From Vicinamibacteria bacterium (GTDB lineage Bacteria; Acidobacteriota; Vicinamibacteria; Fen-336; JAGNNV01), in contig JAIBCN010000113.1 of the NCBI GenBank assembly GCA_019694155.1, positions 1-64,000 on the forward strand: a stretch of 64,000 nt of DNA, given 5' to 3'. The position numbers and the translations under genes are program-made. Under the pieces are notes generated by a model. That model saw nothing but the letters and a program-made list of their open reading frames with translations, did not search any database and had not been told where the DNA came from. Below, one piece after another: positions 1 through 8,135 of this stretch (the stretch's first letter is position 1; every line of letters starts with the position of its first letter).

Positions 1-34
1 CGCCCGCACCATAGGCCGACGGCCCGTTTCGACT

Positions 35-2062
35 TCAGCCCTTGATGTACTTCTGATACCAGGCGAGATAGCGCTCGTAGCGATCCTTCACGTAGCTCGG
101 CCGCGCGATGCCGTGGTTCTCGTTGGGATAGATGATGAGCTGCGTATCGACGCCTAGGCTCCGCAGCGCCTGGTACATCTGCTGCGACCCCTGCACGGGC
201 ACGTTGAAGTCCTTCTCGCCGCCGAGGAAGAGAGTGGGCGTCTTGATGCGGTCGGCGTGCAGGAAGGGATACGAGATCTTCTGGTACGTCTCCCAGGCCT
301 TGGGATTCCAGGGCGGGCCGACCTCGTAGTCGTACTGGATGATGTACTGATCCGTCCCGTAGAAGGCAACCGTGAACGCGGTGCCGGCGCCGCTCGTGGC
401 TGCCTTGAAGCGATTGTCGGTGGCGATCAGGTAGTCGGTGAGGATGCCGCCGTAGCTCCAGCCGCCCACGCCAAGGCGCGCGGGATCCGCGACACCCATC
501 TTCACCACGTGATCGACGCCCGCGAGGAGGTCCTCGACTTCGAAGTGGCCCCAGTCGGACCAGATGGCGCGGGAGAACTTCGCCCCGCGACCGGAGCTCC
601 CTCGGTAGTTCACGGCGAGAACCGCGTACCCGTTCGCGGCGAAGAGCTGCCGCTCCGCGGCGAAGGAATGCTGGTCCTGGCCATTCGGCCCGCCATGGAT
701 GCGAAGCAGGAACGGCGCCTTCGTACCTTCGACGTAGCCCACGGGCTTGGTGAGCAGGCCATGGACTTCGGGCCCGGTCGCGCTCTTGAAGCTCACTTCT
801 CCGGTCTTCCCAAGCTCGAGTTCGGCGAAGAGCGCGTCGTTCTGGTGCGTGATCTGACGGAGCGTCGCGCCATCGATCGCCTTCACCTCGGCCGGCTGGT
901 CGTCGCCGCCCGCCAGAGCGACGAAGCACGCGCCCTGCTTGTCCCAGTTCGAGAGCACGATGGGCGGGGCCATGAGGCGCTGCGCCGCGCCGCCCTCGAG
1001 AGGCACGCGGGAGGGATAGACGGAGCGGTCATCGGTGACGAGCACATCGATCGCCTTGCCGTCCGCGGTGAAGCGCATGCCGGAAACGCCGCGATCGAGA
1101 GCCTCGGCCGCGACCACGCGCGCGGAGGGCTTGGAGCCGTCGGACGCGACGGTGGCGAGGTGGCTCATGCTGTAGGCGCCGTACTTCTGTTCGTCGGTCT
1201 CGAGGTAGGCGATGCGCAAACCGTCGGGGCTCCACTCGACCCGCGACCGCGTGGCGAGATTCGCCGGGGTCGTGAGCGCCTTCGCGGCCGAGCCCGGCTT
1301 GGAGTCGGCCACGAAGATCTGGCCGGCCTCTTCGCGATCGGGGTCTTTCGCGAGATTGGAGAAGAAGGCGATCTTCGATCCGTCGGGCGACCAGGCGGGC
1401 GAGGCTTCGTCCGCGGCGCTCGTGGTCAGGCGCTCCAGCTTCTTCGTGGCGATGTCGAAGAGGTAGACGTAGCTGTGGCGGCCGGAGAGCAGATAGCCCT
1501 GGCCGTCCTGCTTGAACTTGTAGCGGTCGATGACGATGGGCTTCGGGACACGCGGCTTGCCGCCCGCTGCAGGCTCGGCGTCCGCCTCCGGATCGGGATC
1601 GCCCACCACGAGGGCGAAACGCTTCGAATCGGGCGACCACTCGTAGCCCTGGAGCCGGCCCTTGAGGTCGGTGAGCTGAAATGCCTCACCGCCCTGTTGA
1701 TCGAGCAGCCAGATCTGGCTCCCCTTCGCGGGCCCGGGGCGCGACGATGTGAAGGCGAGGTACTTGCCATCCGGGCTCCAGCGCGGCTGCGATTCGCTTT
1801 CCGCTCCGAAGGTGATCTGCCGATCGCTCTTCCCGTCGAACCCGGCGAGCCAGATGTGGGAGGCGCTCTTGTCCTCTTTCACATCGATGCTCGACACGAC
1901 GTAGGCCACCGAACGGCCGTCGGGCGAGCACCGCGGATCGCGCACGTCGCGGATCCTCTGGATGTCCTCGATGCGCAGAGGGTGCTTGGCAGGCTGCGCG
2001 GGGGCGGTGGCCGCGGCGGACAGGGCTAGGGCCAGGGCCGGAATACGGAGGGATCTCATCAT
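35..2062 (-). CDS. Secreted S9 family prolyl oligopeptidase-like peptidase
   Basis: About 675 residues. A signal peptide follows the chosen ATG-ATG start (2062/2059). The N-terminal half is a beta-propeller with repeated WSPDG units (PD40-like), and the C-terminal third is an alpha/beta hydrolase with nucleophile motif GWSYGG, an Asp in GGEKDFNVP and a His in NENHGI, the full S9 triad. Family members are exported dipeptidyl or acylaminoacyl peptidases. An in-frame start 21 codons upstream (2125) exists but would put 22 residues before the signal peptide. There is no Shine-Dalgarno; a TACGAT box lies 7 nt before the start, so the message may be leaderless. Substrate unknown. Confidence 0.93.
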   Translation of the reverse strand: MMRSLRIPALALALSAAATAPAQPAKHPLRIEDIQRIRDVRDPRCSPDGRSVAYVVSSIDVKEDKSASHIWLAGFDGKSDRQITFGAESESQPRWSPDGKYLAFTSSRPGPAKGSQIWLLDQQGGEAFQLTDLKGRLQGYEWSPDSKRFALVVGDPDPEADAEPAAGGKPRVPKPIVIDRYKFKQDGQGYLLSGRHSYVYLFDIATKKLERLTTSAADEASPAWSPDGSKIAFFSNLAKDPDREEAGQIFVADSKPGSAAKALTTPANLATRSRVEWSPDGLRIAYLETDEQKYGAYSMSHLATVASDGSKPSARVVAAEALDRGVSGMRFTADGKAIDVLVTDDRSVYPSRVPLEGGAAQRLMAPPIVLSNWDKQGACFVALAGGDDQPAEVKAIDGATLRQITHQNDALFAELELGKTGEVSFKSATGPEVHGLLTKPVGYVEGTKAPFLLRIHGGPNGQDQHSFAAERQLFAANGYAVLAVNYRGSSGRGAKFSRAIWSDWGHFEVEDLLAGVDHVVKMGVADPARLGVGGWSYGGILTDYLIATDNRFKAATSGAGTAFTVAFYGTDQYIIQYDYEVGPPWNPKAWETYQKISYPFLHADRIKTPTLFLGGEKDFNVPVQGSQQMYQALRSLGVDTQLIIYPNENHGIARPSYVKDRYERYLAWYQKYIKG

Positions 2063-2069
2063 GCGGAGG

Positions 2070-2075
2070 ATCGTA
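2070..2075 (-). promoter_or_regulatory. Putative -10 box of leaderless S9 peptidase gene
   Basis: TACGAT on the minus strand, 7 nt upstream of the ATG at 2062, with no Shine-Dalgarno between. Assigned by comparison with the same arrangement at other genes here; no convincing -35 is visible. Confidence 0.35.
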
Positions 2076-2094
2076 CCCGATGCCGGGACGGTCC

Positions 2095-3264
2095 TTAAGA
2101 GTGCAGAGCGCCCAGGGTCTTCCAAAGGTCCACGGAGTCGAGCTCGCCTTCGAAGCGCACGATGCCGGCCCGATCGAGCAGCACCACGAACGGGCTTCCC
2201 GACTGCTGGACCTCGCCGGTCAGAGAGCCCGACTCGAGCAGCAGATCGAGAGGGAGCTTCGAGGCCATCACCGCATCCTCGCCCTTGAAGTAGTAGGCGC
2301 GTTCATCCGGCCGCTTCGGCTCCATGGTGATCACATGCAGGCCTTTCAGGAAGGGCGAGAACCAGGTGGCGAAGTTGTGGTAGCGGAGCATGAACTCGTT
2401 GTAGGGACCGTTGCCGCGGTAGCTTGCGAGGAGACACACGACGAGCAGCTGCCGCTCGGCCAGGCCCGCGAGGGTCGCCGTCAGGGAGACGTTCGGGCCG
2501 CCCTCGATGCGGCGCAGGCTGTAGTCGGGGAACTTCCGGCCCAGCCACCGCGGCGTTTCGAGGGGCGGCCGGACACCGGTGTGCTTCTCGACCAGGTCGG
2601 CGAGCCGCGGGCACGAGTTGTGTTCGAACGCGGTCTCCAGCATTCCGATGCCGGCATCCTGATCGCCCTTGGCCAGGAGATCGAGGGCGAGGTAGGAATA
2701 GGCGATGCCCGTGAAATTCATGGTCCAGTGCGAAGCGAAGCGCTGCACGAACTCGTCCACGAGCGCGAAGCCCTCGGCCTTCTTGCCGCCTTCGTACAGG
2801 GCCGCCCCGAGGAAGGCCAGAGCGGGATGATCGCGCTCTCCCGCGGCCAGAGTCTTCCGCGACAGATCCTCGAGCGACTTGAAGTCGCGCGCCTCCCACA
2901 GCACCTCGAGATCGCTCGAGGGACTCGTCTTCGGGTTGTACCTCTCCCGGATGCCTTCCGGCGTGTGCTGCAGCTTCACGCCGGGCTCGATGCCCGTGGC
3001 CTCGAGTTTGATGAGCTCGTGCCGCGCGCGCGAATAGAAGCACCACTCGCGCATCCGGGCCCGAATGGCGTAGGTGCGGGGCGAGGCCTCGGCCGCGGGC
3101 ACCGAGTCGAGAGATACCAGGAAGTCCTTCATGGCGACGCCGGCATGCGAGGCCAGCGACGGCGTGGCGAGGCCCGTCACCATGAGGCACTGGGAGGGCT
3201 TCGGCATGCGCACGTTCGGCATGCGGGTGAGATTGCGGACCTGGGCGTTGATGAAGGCCTGCAA
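2095..3264 (-). CDS. TPR/thioredoxin-like protein of unknown function
   Basis: 389 residues if the TTG at 3264 is used. That start is chosen because GGAGGT lies 4 nt upstream, whereas the longer open frame upstream is arginine-rich and non-protein-like. The middle (about 110-230) looks like short helical repeats. The C-terminal part (SPFVVLLDRAGIVRFEGEL) resembles the last strands of a thioredoxin fold, but the usual CxxC is missing, so redox activity is unlikely. No signal peptide is obvious. It ends about 30 nt before the S9 peptidase start on the same strand and may be cotranscribed. Function not recognised. Confidence 0.7.
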   Translation of the reverse strand: MQAFINAQVRNLTRMPNVRMPKPSQCLMVTGLATPSLASHAGVAMKDFLVSLDSVPAAEASPRTYAIRARMREWCFYSRARHELIKLEATGIEPGVKLQHTPEGIRERYNPKTSPSSDLEVLWEARDFKSLEDLSRKTLAAGERDHPALAFLGAALYEGGKKAEGFALVDEFVQRFASHWTMNFTGIAYSYLALDLLAKGDQDAGIGMLETAFEHNSCPRLADLVEKHTGVRPPLETPRWLGRKFPDYSLRRIEGGPNVSLTATLAGLAERQLLVVCLLASYRGNGPYNEFMLRYHNFATWFSPFLKGLHVITMEPKRPDERAYYFKGEDAVMASKLPLDLLLESGSLTGEVQQSGSPFVVLLDRAGIVRFEGELDSVDLWKTLGALHS

Positions 3265-3590
3265 GGGAACCTCCAAATCGAATCGTAGTGCTGAGCGGTT
3301 GCTTCGTCGCCGTACCGACGGAATGGCTCCTCGCAATGACGTGAGGGGGTGCCGGACGGACAGCATGAGCTTAGTAGCGGAATGCCAGGTACTGGCCTCT
3401 CGCGGGCGCGACGCCGGGGAGAAGCCCAGTTCCGTCATCCCGGGCGGGCACGGACTGCGGCCCGGCCGCCTCTGACTCCGGTCAGTCCCCTCCCCCTGGC
3501 TCGCGGCAGGCGCTTGCCATGTCCCCGGAGGCTGTCCCCGGCGCGAGCACTTCGCCATGCTCTCCGTTTCATCGAAACAAGGAGACTGGG
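3265..3590. other. Intergenic region with one diverged REP-like unit
   Basis: Between divergent genes. It holds a diverged copy of the dispersed hairpin repeat (about 3294-3343) and GC-rich sequence with no convincing small gene. The promoter of the methyltransferase at 3591 must lie here but no clear box was found. Confidence 0.5.
3294..3343 (+). repeat. REP-like palindromic repeat, diverged copy
   Basis: Reads GGTTGCTTCGTCGCC, then a variable centre, then GGCTCCTCGCAATGAC. The outer TTGC/GCAA bases can pair. Same family as the units at 5727, 18031 and 56946, but the most diverged. Confidence 0.5.
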
Positions 3591-4325
3591 ATGACAATCG
3601 TGACTTTCGTATACGGGCTCGTGAGCTACGGGGTATTCTTCGCGACCTTCCTCTACGCGATCGGCTTTCTGGGCGGCTTCGGCGTGCCGCTCACCGTGGA
3701 CGGCGGGGGTCCCGAGTCCGCGCCGGGCGTAGCCCTCGGGATCAACCTCGCGCTGCTCGCGCTCTTCGGGATTCAGCACAGCGTGATGGCGCGCCCGGCC
3801 TTCAAGGAAGCGTGGACGAAGGTGATCCCGAAGTCGATGGAGCGCAGCACCTACGTTCTGCTTTCGAGCCTGATCCTGGCGCTGACCTTCGCGCTGTGGC
3901 GGCCGATGCCGGGAACCCTCTGGGACGTGCAGGCGGGCTTCGGGCGGGCCGCCATCTGGACGATGTTCGCGCTCGGCTGGGTGGTCCTGCTGATCAGCAC
4001 CTTTCTCATCAACCACTTCGAACTCTTCGGACTGCAGCAGGTGTGGCAGAACCTCCGCGGACAGCGCGCGACCGCAGCGCGATTCCGCGAGCCGCTCTTC
4101 TACAAGGTCGTCCGACACCCTCTCTATGTCGGCTGGCTTCTGACCTTCTGGGCGACGCCGACCATGACCGTCGGCCATCTGGTCTTCGCCGCGGGCGCCA
4201 GCGCCTACATCCTCATTGCGATTCGATTCGAAGAGCGTGATCTGATCCGCGCTCATCCCGAGTACGCCGAGTATCGCCGCCGCGTCCCCATGCTGATTCC
4301 GGGCTTCCGTCGCACCGCGGCGTAG
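3591..4325 (+). CDS. mddA: MddA-like methanethiol S-methyltransferase (NnrU/ICMT-fold membrane protein)
   Basis: 244 residues with about five to six hydrophobic helices. The ATG at 3591 has AAGGAGA upstream. Characteristic segments are GIQHSVMARPAF, ERSTYVLLSS, NHFELFGLQQVW and the SAM-binding carboxyl-methyltransferase signature VRHPLYVGWLLTFWATP followed by FEERDL. These match the MddA family, which methylates methanethiol to dimethyl sulfide using SAM at the membrane. The call rests on recalled family resemblance; a generic isoprenylcysteine-methyltransferase-like protein is the alternative. Monocistronic, divergent from the gene ending at 2095. Confidence 0.8.
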   Translation: MTIVTFVYGLVSYGVFFATFLYAIGFLGGFGVPLTVDGGGPESAPGVALGINLALLALFGIQHSVMARPAFKEAWTKVIPKSMERSTYVLLSSLILALTFALWRPMPGTLWDVQAGFGRAAIWTMFALGWVVLLISTFLINHFELFGLQQVWQNLRGQRATAARFREPLFYKVVRHPLYVGWLLTFWATPTMTVGHLVFAAGASAYILIAIRFEERDLIRAHPEYAEYRRRVPMLIPGFRRTAA

Positions 4326-4368
4326 GCAAAGGCGGCGGTGAGCCCGCACGGCGGGCGGGAAGCCGCGA

Positions 4369-5565
4369 CTAAGGCTTCGCCTTGATCGCGGCCACCACCC
4401 GCTTCACGAACTCCGCCTCGTTCCCCGCGTGCCATCGCCACACCACCACCAGATCCTGCTCCGGAAGGATCGTGATGGTGTTGCTGCCGGCGCCTCGCGC
4501 GCCGTACGCCGTCGTCGGAAGGCCCGGGTAGTTCTTGCCCTGCGTGTTGAGCCACCACAAGTAGCCATAGTCGGGACCGTTCTGACTCGGAGTGATCGCC
4601 GCCTTCACGTAGGCGGGCGGCAGCAGTTGCCGATCGCCCCACTTCCCGCCGCGCAGCCACAGATAGCCGAACCGCGCCATGTCCCACGTATCGATCCACA
4701 TTCCCCCGCCCCAGCGCGTGCCGCCGCTGACCGACGCCATCCTCTTTCCATCCACGTCCACGTAGCTGTTGTGATAAGGCACCCAGCGCCAGGTATTCGA
4801 CGCGCCGATCACGTTCATCACCTCGTCGCGGAAGACCTCGGGCACGGGCTTCTTGAACAGACGCAGCAGCGACTGAGAGAAGCGATTGATGCGCACATCG
4901 TTGTACTCGTAGAAGGTCCCGGGCGCCTTCAGCTCGCGCGGCTTGCGTTCACCCTCGCCGAAGGCCGCGGCACCCACGAAGTCGGCGTTCTTGCCGAACA
5001 TCGCGCCCTCCCACTCGGACTCCTGCTGCAGATGCATCTTCCAGGTCACGAGCGCATTCCGCGCGGAGTCGTAGCCGCCGTCCTTGATCATGCGCCCCAC
5101 CGGTTCATCGAGATCGACGATCTTCCCGTCGCGCACGGCCAGCCCGGCGACCGTGGAGAGCATGCTCTTCGCCACCGAGTAGGTGGGATCAGGCCACGTC
5201 GTGTCCCCGAACTCCGCCACGACGAAGCCCTTGTAGATGACGACGGCGTTGGTCTTCGTACGAATCGTCGGCACGGAGCCGAGCAACGACCCGAAGATCC
5301 GCTCCTGATCACTGAAGTCCATCGCGCGATTCGACTCGCGAGACTTCGCGAACTCAACGGCCGCATCCAGCGCCGCCTGGTCCATCCCCAGCTCGGCCGC
5401 TCTCTTCCGCTGCCAGGCGCCTGCAGGCGGGAAGTATGCGGAAGCCGGCGCGGCGGCCTGCTCGAAGGCAGCGGCACGCGCGACGGCGCCCGGACGATCG
5501 AAGCCGAAGGCAAAGGCCGCAAAGACAACAGCAACACAAGCCACACGCACCAGGCGACATTTCAT
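4369..5565 (-). CDS. Secreted class C beta-lactamase-family serine hydrolase
   Basis: 398 residues. The ATG at 5565 is preceded by GGAGAG and starts a clear signal peptide; the open frame extends upstream without coding character. The SxxK nucleophile motif is S130-V-A-K133. A YND motif near residue 221 stands where YxN is usual, and the C-terminal YGYLWWLN region occupies the third-motif area. Such S12 proteins act as D-Ala-D-Ala carboxypeptidases, esterases or amide hydrolases in the periplasm; true antibiotic hydrolysis cannot be inferred. Convergent with the methyltransferase at 3591, 43 nt apart. Confidence 0.88.
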   Translation of the reverse strand: MKCRLVRVACVAVVFAAFAFGFDRPGAVARAAAFEQAAAPASAYFPPAGAWQRKRAAELGMDQAALDAAVEFAKSRESNRAMDFSDQERIFGSLLGSVPTIRTKTNAVVIYKGFVVAEFGDTTWPDPTYSVAKSMLSTVAGLAVRDGKIVDLDEPVGRMIKDGGYDSARNALVTWKMHLQQESEWEGAMFGKNADFVGAAAFGEGERKPRELKAPGTFYEYNDVRINRFSQSLLRLFKKPVPEVFRDEVMNVIGASNTWRWVPYHNSYVDVDGKRMASVSGGTRWGGGMWIDTWDMARFGYLWLRGGKWGDRQLLPPAYVKAAITPSQNGPDYGYLWWLNTQGKNYPGLPTTAYGARGAGSNTITILPEQDLVVVWRWHAGNEAEFVKRVVAAIKAKP

Positions 5566-5726
5566 GAGCGCTCTCCAAAGCCGCGAAGGAAGGCGGCGGA
5601 ATACGCTACACCGGCTGAAGTTCCGTCGTTCGTCCTTAGCCGTCCCAGGTGCCTGCCCGCATGCATCCCCTGCACCATCGCGAGTCGGTCCACCGACGTC
5701 GTGACTGTGGAGAGGAGCCCGGCGCC

Positions 5727-5771
5727 GCCATTGCGAGGCCCCAATCCGTTTCGTATTGGGCCGAAGCAATC
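5727..5771 (-). repeat. REP-like palindromic repeat
   Basis: On the minus strand it reads GATTGCTTCGGCCCAAT, a short loop, then ATTGGGGCCTCGCAATG. It forms a strong hairpin, and flanking ATTGC/GCAAT can extend the pairing. Same family as 18031 and 56946. Confidence 0.7.
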
Positions 5772-5851
5772 TCGAGGGCTTGGCAGGGGTGGCCCATCTT
5801 TGGGTCCAGCTTCCGCCTCCAGAAATCGCGCCGGATTCTCCGCCTCCGTCA

Positions 5852-5869
5852 CCCCGGCGAAAGCCGGGG
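5852..5869 (+). repeat. Perfect hairpin with GAAA tetraloop
   Basis: CCCCGGC-GAAA-GCCGGGG, a 7-bp GC stem with a stable GNRA loop, preceded by GTCA and followed by TCCAGGACGCC. Not followed by a T tract, so not a typical intrinsic terminator; more likely another dispersed intergenic repeat. Confidence 0.6.
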
Positions 5870-6008
5870 TCCAGGACGCCGCGCAGGGAGCCCGAAAAGG
5901 GGGCCTTTCGTGGCATGGGTTTCTCAGCCCGAACTCGGCGATAGCTGGGGCCGCAATAGATCACTCTCGACACGTCAAATGGCGTGCGAACTGGAGTAGA
6001 AACACGCG

Positions 6009-6389
6009 ATGGGCTACGACGAGCAGATAGCAGGCCGAGTGCGCGGGATCCTCGCGCGGCGCGCCGACGTGGTCGAACGGCGGATGTTCGGAGGGCTGTG
6101 CTTCATGGCGAACGGTGCGATGTGCTGTGGCCTCGTCGGCGAGACCCTCATGGTGCGGGTCGGTCCCGACCAGCACGAGGAGGCGCTGGCACAGCCGCAT
6201 GCGCGGCCCATGGACTTCACGGGAACGCCAATGAAGGGCTTCGTCTACGTCGATCCGCCAGGAATCAGCACCGCAGCAGCGTTGACAAGGTGGATCGACC
6301 GATCGCTCGCCTATCTGTCTACGGTCCCCAAGAGGAAGGTGGCGAAGAAGCCGCGACCACCGGTCCGAAGGAAGCAAGCACGACCGTGA
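6009..6389 (+). CDS. TfoX/Sxy N-terminal domain protein
   Basis: 126 residues covering the TfoX N-terminal domain: early helix YDEQIAGRVRGIL, the conserved ERRMFGGLCFMANGAM core, then VGPDQHEEAL and the PMKGFVYVDP segment. The tail (about 108-126) is basic and proline-rich. The C-terminal domain of full-length TfoX is absent, as in many small stand-alone homologues. Full TfoX regulates competence in gammaproteobacteria; what the single-domain version does is not established. The gene opens the accessory region that continues to 13.8 kb. Confidence 0.85.
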   Translation: MGYDEQIAGRVRGILARRADVVERRMFGGLCFMANGAMCCGLVGETLMVRVGPDQHEEALAQPHARPMDFTGTPMKGFVYVDPPGISTAAALTRWIDRSLAYLSTVPKRKVAKKPRPPVRRKQARP

Positions 6390-6570
6390 GGTTTGGGCGG
6401 GCTCGACTCGCTTGATGTCGGGCCAGAGGCGATCAGCCGGGTGTCGGAGGAGACGCCGCAGAAGGCCTCGATGGACGCCATCGCTTGCATGGAGTGGTGC
6501 CTCGGCAGCATGGGCCGCGCCACTGACGGCGCTTCGGTCACGCTGCCGGGAGTGCTCGGCGAAGGATGAA

Positions 6571-6733
6571 GATCCGGTAACATCCCCAGCCTCGTGAAAC
6601 TCTTCCTCTCCTAGTTCCTGGTTCGTAGCGGGCACCCCGGCGTGTCGAGCGCCTTCGTGTGCCTGTTCACCGCGCCTCCTGCGTTCTCGCGGCGCCCACC
6701 AGGAAACCACTTGTCAGGAAGGGAAGGTCCGTC
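6571..6733 (+). promoter_or_regulatory. Conserved 163-nt leader of PcfJ gene, copy 1
   Basis: Same length as, and closely matching, the leader at 47101-47263 (about five differences in the first 90 nt). It contains a -10-like TAACAT (6578-6583), a six-codon GTG-started ORF (6594-6614), and an inverted repeat TTCCTGGT (6615-6622) with ACCAGGAA (6698-6705), which could form a long-range stem enclosing 75 nt. It ends in the GGGAAGG ribosome-binding site of the CDS. Conservation upstream of the start codon suggests a regulated 5' leader or structured RNA. Confidence 0.55.
6594..6614 (+). CDS. Putative six-codon leader peptide ORF (MKLFLS)
   Basis: GTG AAA CTC TTC CTC TCC TAG. The GTG lies 10 nt after TAACAT with no Shine-Dalgarno, so it would be translated from a leaderless transcript. 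The copy at 47124 encodes the same peptide with one synonymous change (CTC to CTT). Too short to be certain. Confidence 0.3.
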   Translation: MKLFLS

Positions 6734-7969
6734 GTGTCTCACGACGCGCTCTTTGTCCGCCATCAAAGGCGGCTCACCGATGAAGCCATCGGCGAGGTCT
6801 ATTCACGCTATCGAAACAGCGAGCACGATCTCGCTGCGTTCGAGCGTCTGTTATCGGTCGTCCGCCGTGTGGCGCGGGGATTGTTGCTCGCCCCGCCGGT
6901 AGACGGGCGGCACGTTGGCGTCTTCGCGATCGCAAACATGTCGCGGTTCGCCAGCCGATTCGTTCGCGCGCCGGAAGCATGGAACGGCGCCTCGGAGAGT
7001 TTGCCCGGGACGATCGCGTCGCTCGCGCAACATCTCTTCGGCAGATACCGGATACCGCGATTCCTCGCGAAGGCGCGGTACGCGGCCGACGATCGAGGCG
7101 AGATCAAACGCGAGTGGTACATCGCGCACGCGAACGGTGCGCCCTTCCGATCGATCGCGCCCGAGCTGCGAATGACGCGGGCGATGGAGGACGCCTTCCT
7201 CCAGACGCCGGATCATCCGGAGATCGAGGCCGGTCTGCGCCGGGCGGAACTGCTTGTCCTTGGAGCGGACCCGCCGCTGGTGGAGGCGGTGATGGCGACA
7301 CTCCTCGCGTCGGACGCAGGTCACGCGGAATTCTGGCGCTCGTTTCTCGTGTTGCTGATGGCCGCGCGGTCGAAGCTGGCGCTGCACCAGGTCGGACCGA
7401 TGGTCGATTTCCTCCACGCGATCCGGCATCAGCGCGTGCAGGCCCAGGGGGAGAACGGACCTGTGACGATCGAACCGCCGAGACCGGGCTTCTCGCTCCG
7501 GGGTCGCACGCTCGGCAGCGTGCAGCGCCTGGTGGCCGCATGGCACCGAGGGCTCGAACTTCCGAACGGCTCGGACTTCACATGGAGCGCGTCGTCTTCG
7601 CGGCCGATGGCCTTCGCCGTTGAGCAGAGCGACCCCGAGGCGCCGTCGGTACGTTTTGAGATCACGGAACTCACTTCGGCCGCTTCGCTCGCGTGGGAGG
7701 GCAGCCGTCTCGGACATTGCGTCGCAACGTATGCGCACAAGTGCCTCCACCGACAATCGAGCATCTGGTCGCTGCGGCGTTTCGTCGATGACAAACCCGG
7801 CAAGCCGATCGCGACGATCGAAGTGGACCCGAAACGACGGCGCATCGTTCAGCTCCGCGGCTACAAGAACCGCTGGGTCACGGGCGCTCCGGAGCGATAC
7901 GTGAGAGAGTGGGCGAGCCGCGAGAGGTTGTTCATCCCGTCAGGTCCGGAAGGCCGATGGCTGTTGTGA
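6734..7969 (+). CDS. PcfJ-domain protein, paralogue 1
   Basis: 411 residues from the GTG at 6734, chosen because GGGAAGG sits 6 nt upstream and similarity to the second copy is tight there. The C-terminal third carries the PcfJ-like core: EGSRLGHCVATYAHKC, then QSSIWSLR, KPIATIEVDPKRRRIVQLRG and an aromatic-basic tail. PcfJ domains were named from conjugative plasmids and also occur in chromosomal genes of unknown function. The N-terminal 250 residues are helical and not recognised. A close full-length paralogue lies at 47264-48499; both lack mobility genes beside them. Confidence 0.85.
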   Translation: MSHDALFVRHQRRLTDEAIGEVYSRYRNSEHDLAAFERLLSVVRRVARGLLLAPPVDGRHVGVFAIANMSRFASRFVRAPEAWNGASESLPGTIASLAQHLFGRYRIPRFLAKARYAADDRGEIKREWYIAHANGAPFRSIAPELRMTRAMEDAFLQTPDHPEIEAGLRRAELLVLGADPPLVEAVMATLLASDAGHAEFWRSFLVLLMAARSKLALHQVGPMVDFLHAIRHQRVQAQGENGPVTIEPPRPGFSLRGRTLGSVQRLVAAWHRGLELPNGSDFTWSASSSRPMAFAVEQSDPEAPSVRFEITELTSAASLAWEGSRLGHCVATYAHKCLHRQSSIWSLRRFVDDKPGKPIATIEVDPKRRRIVQLRGYKNRWVTGAPERYVREWASRERLFIPSGPEGRWLL

Positions 7970-8119
7970 ACCAGTGTGGACCGCAACGTCGAGTTCGTCC
8001 CTTCCGTCTCGGCAAACACGGACGGGTGCACGGAGGCCTGGCTCATAACGCCCCGACACGGTGTAAGCCGCAATGCGCCTGGATGAGAGAGTAGGGGGTC
8101 GCCCGTGATCAACCATCCA

Positions 8120-8125
8120 TATACT
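8120..8125 (+). promoter_or_regulatory. Putative -10 box of leaderless DNA methyltransferase gene
   Basis: TATACT, 10 nt upstream of the ATG at 8136, with no Shine-Dalgarno in between. No clear -35 element. Confidence 0.4.
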
Positions 8126-8135
8126 TGCGGATGCG

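Larger units (their letters stand above)
5566..6008. other. Intergenic region with REP-like unit and GAAA hairpin
   Basis: This 443-nt region between divergent genes holds a REP-like unit (5727-5771) and a perfect hairpin with GAAA tetraloop (5852-5869). Open frames are present on both strands but show no protein-like composition. Confidence 0.6.

Noticed and set aside
257..2029. Long plus-strand open frame opposite the S9 peptidase
   Set aside because: Antisense frame kept open by high GC; Arg/Gly/His-rich with no domains. The minus frame carries the S9 motifs.
2080..3288. Plus-strand 402-codon open frame
   Set aside because: Antisense to the TPR/thioredoxin-like gene; composition not protein-like.
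5852..5869. GC hairpin as an intrinsic terminator
   Set aside because: No T tract on either side and it lies between divergent genes.
5961..6710. Minus-strand open frame whose end resembles another at 46953-47558
   Set aside because: The similarity comes from the duplicated PcfJ leader DNA read backwards; the frames differ outside it and have no ribosome-binding site.
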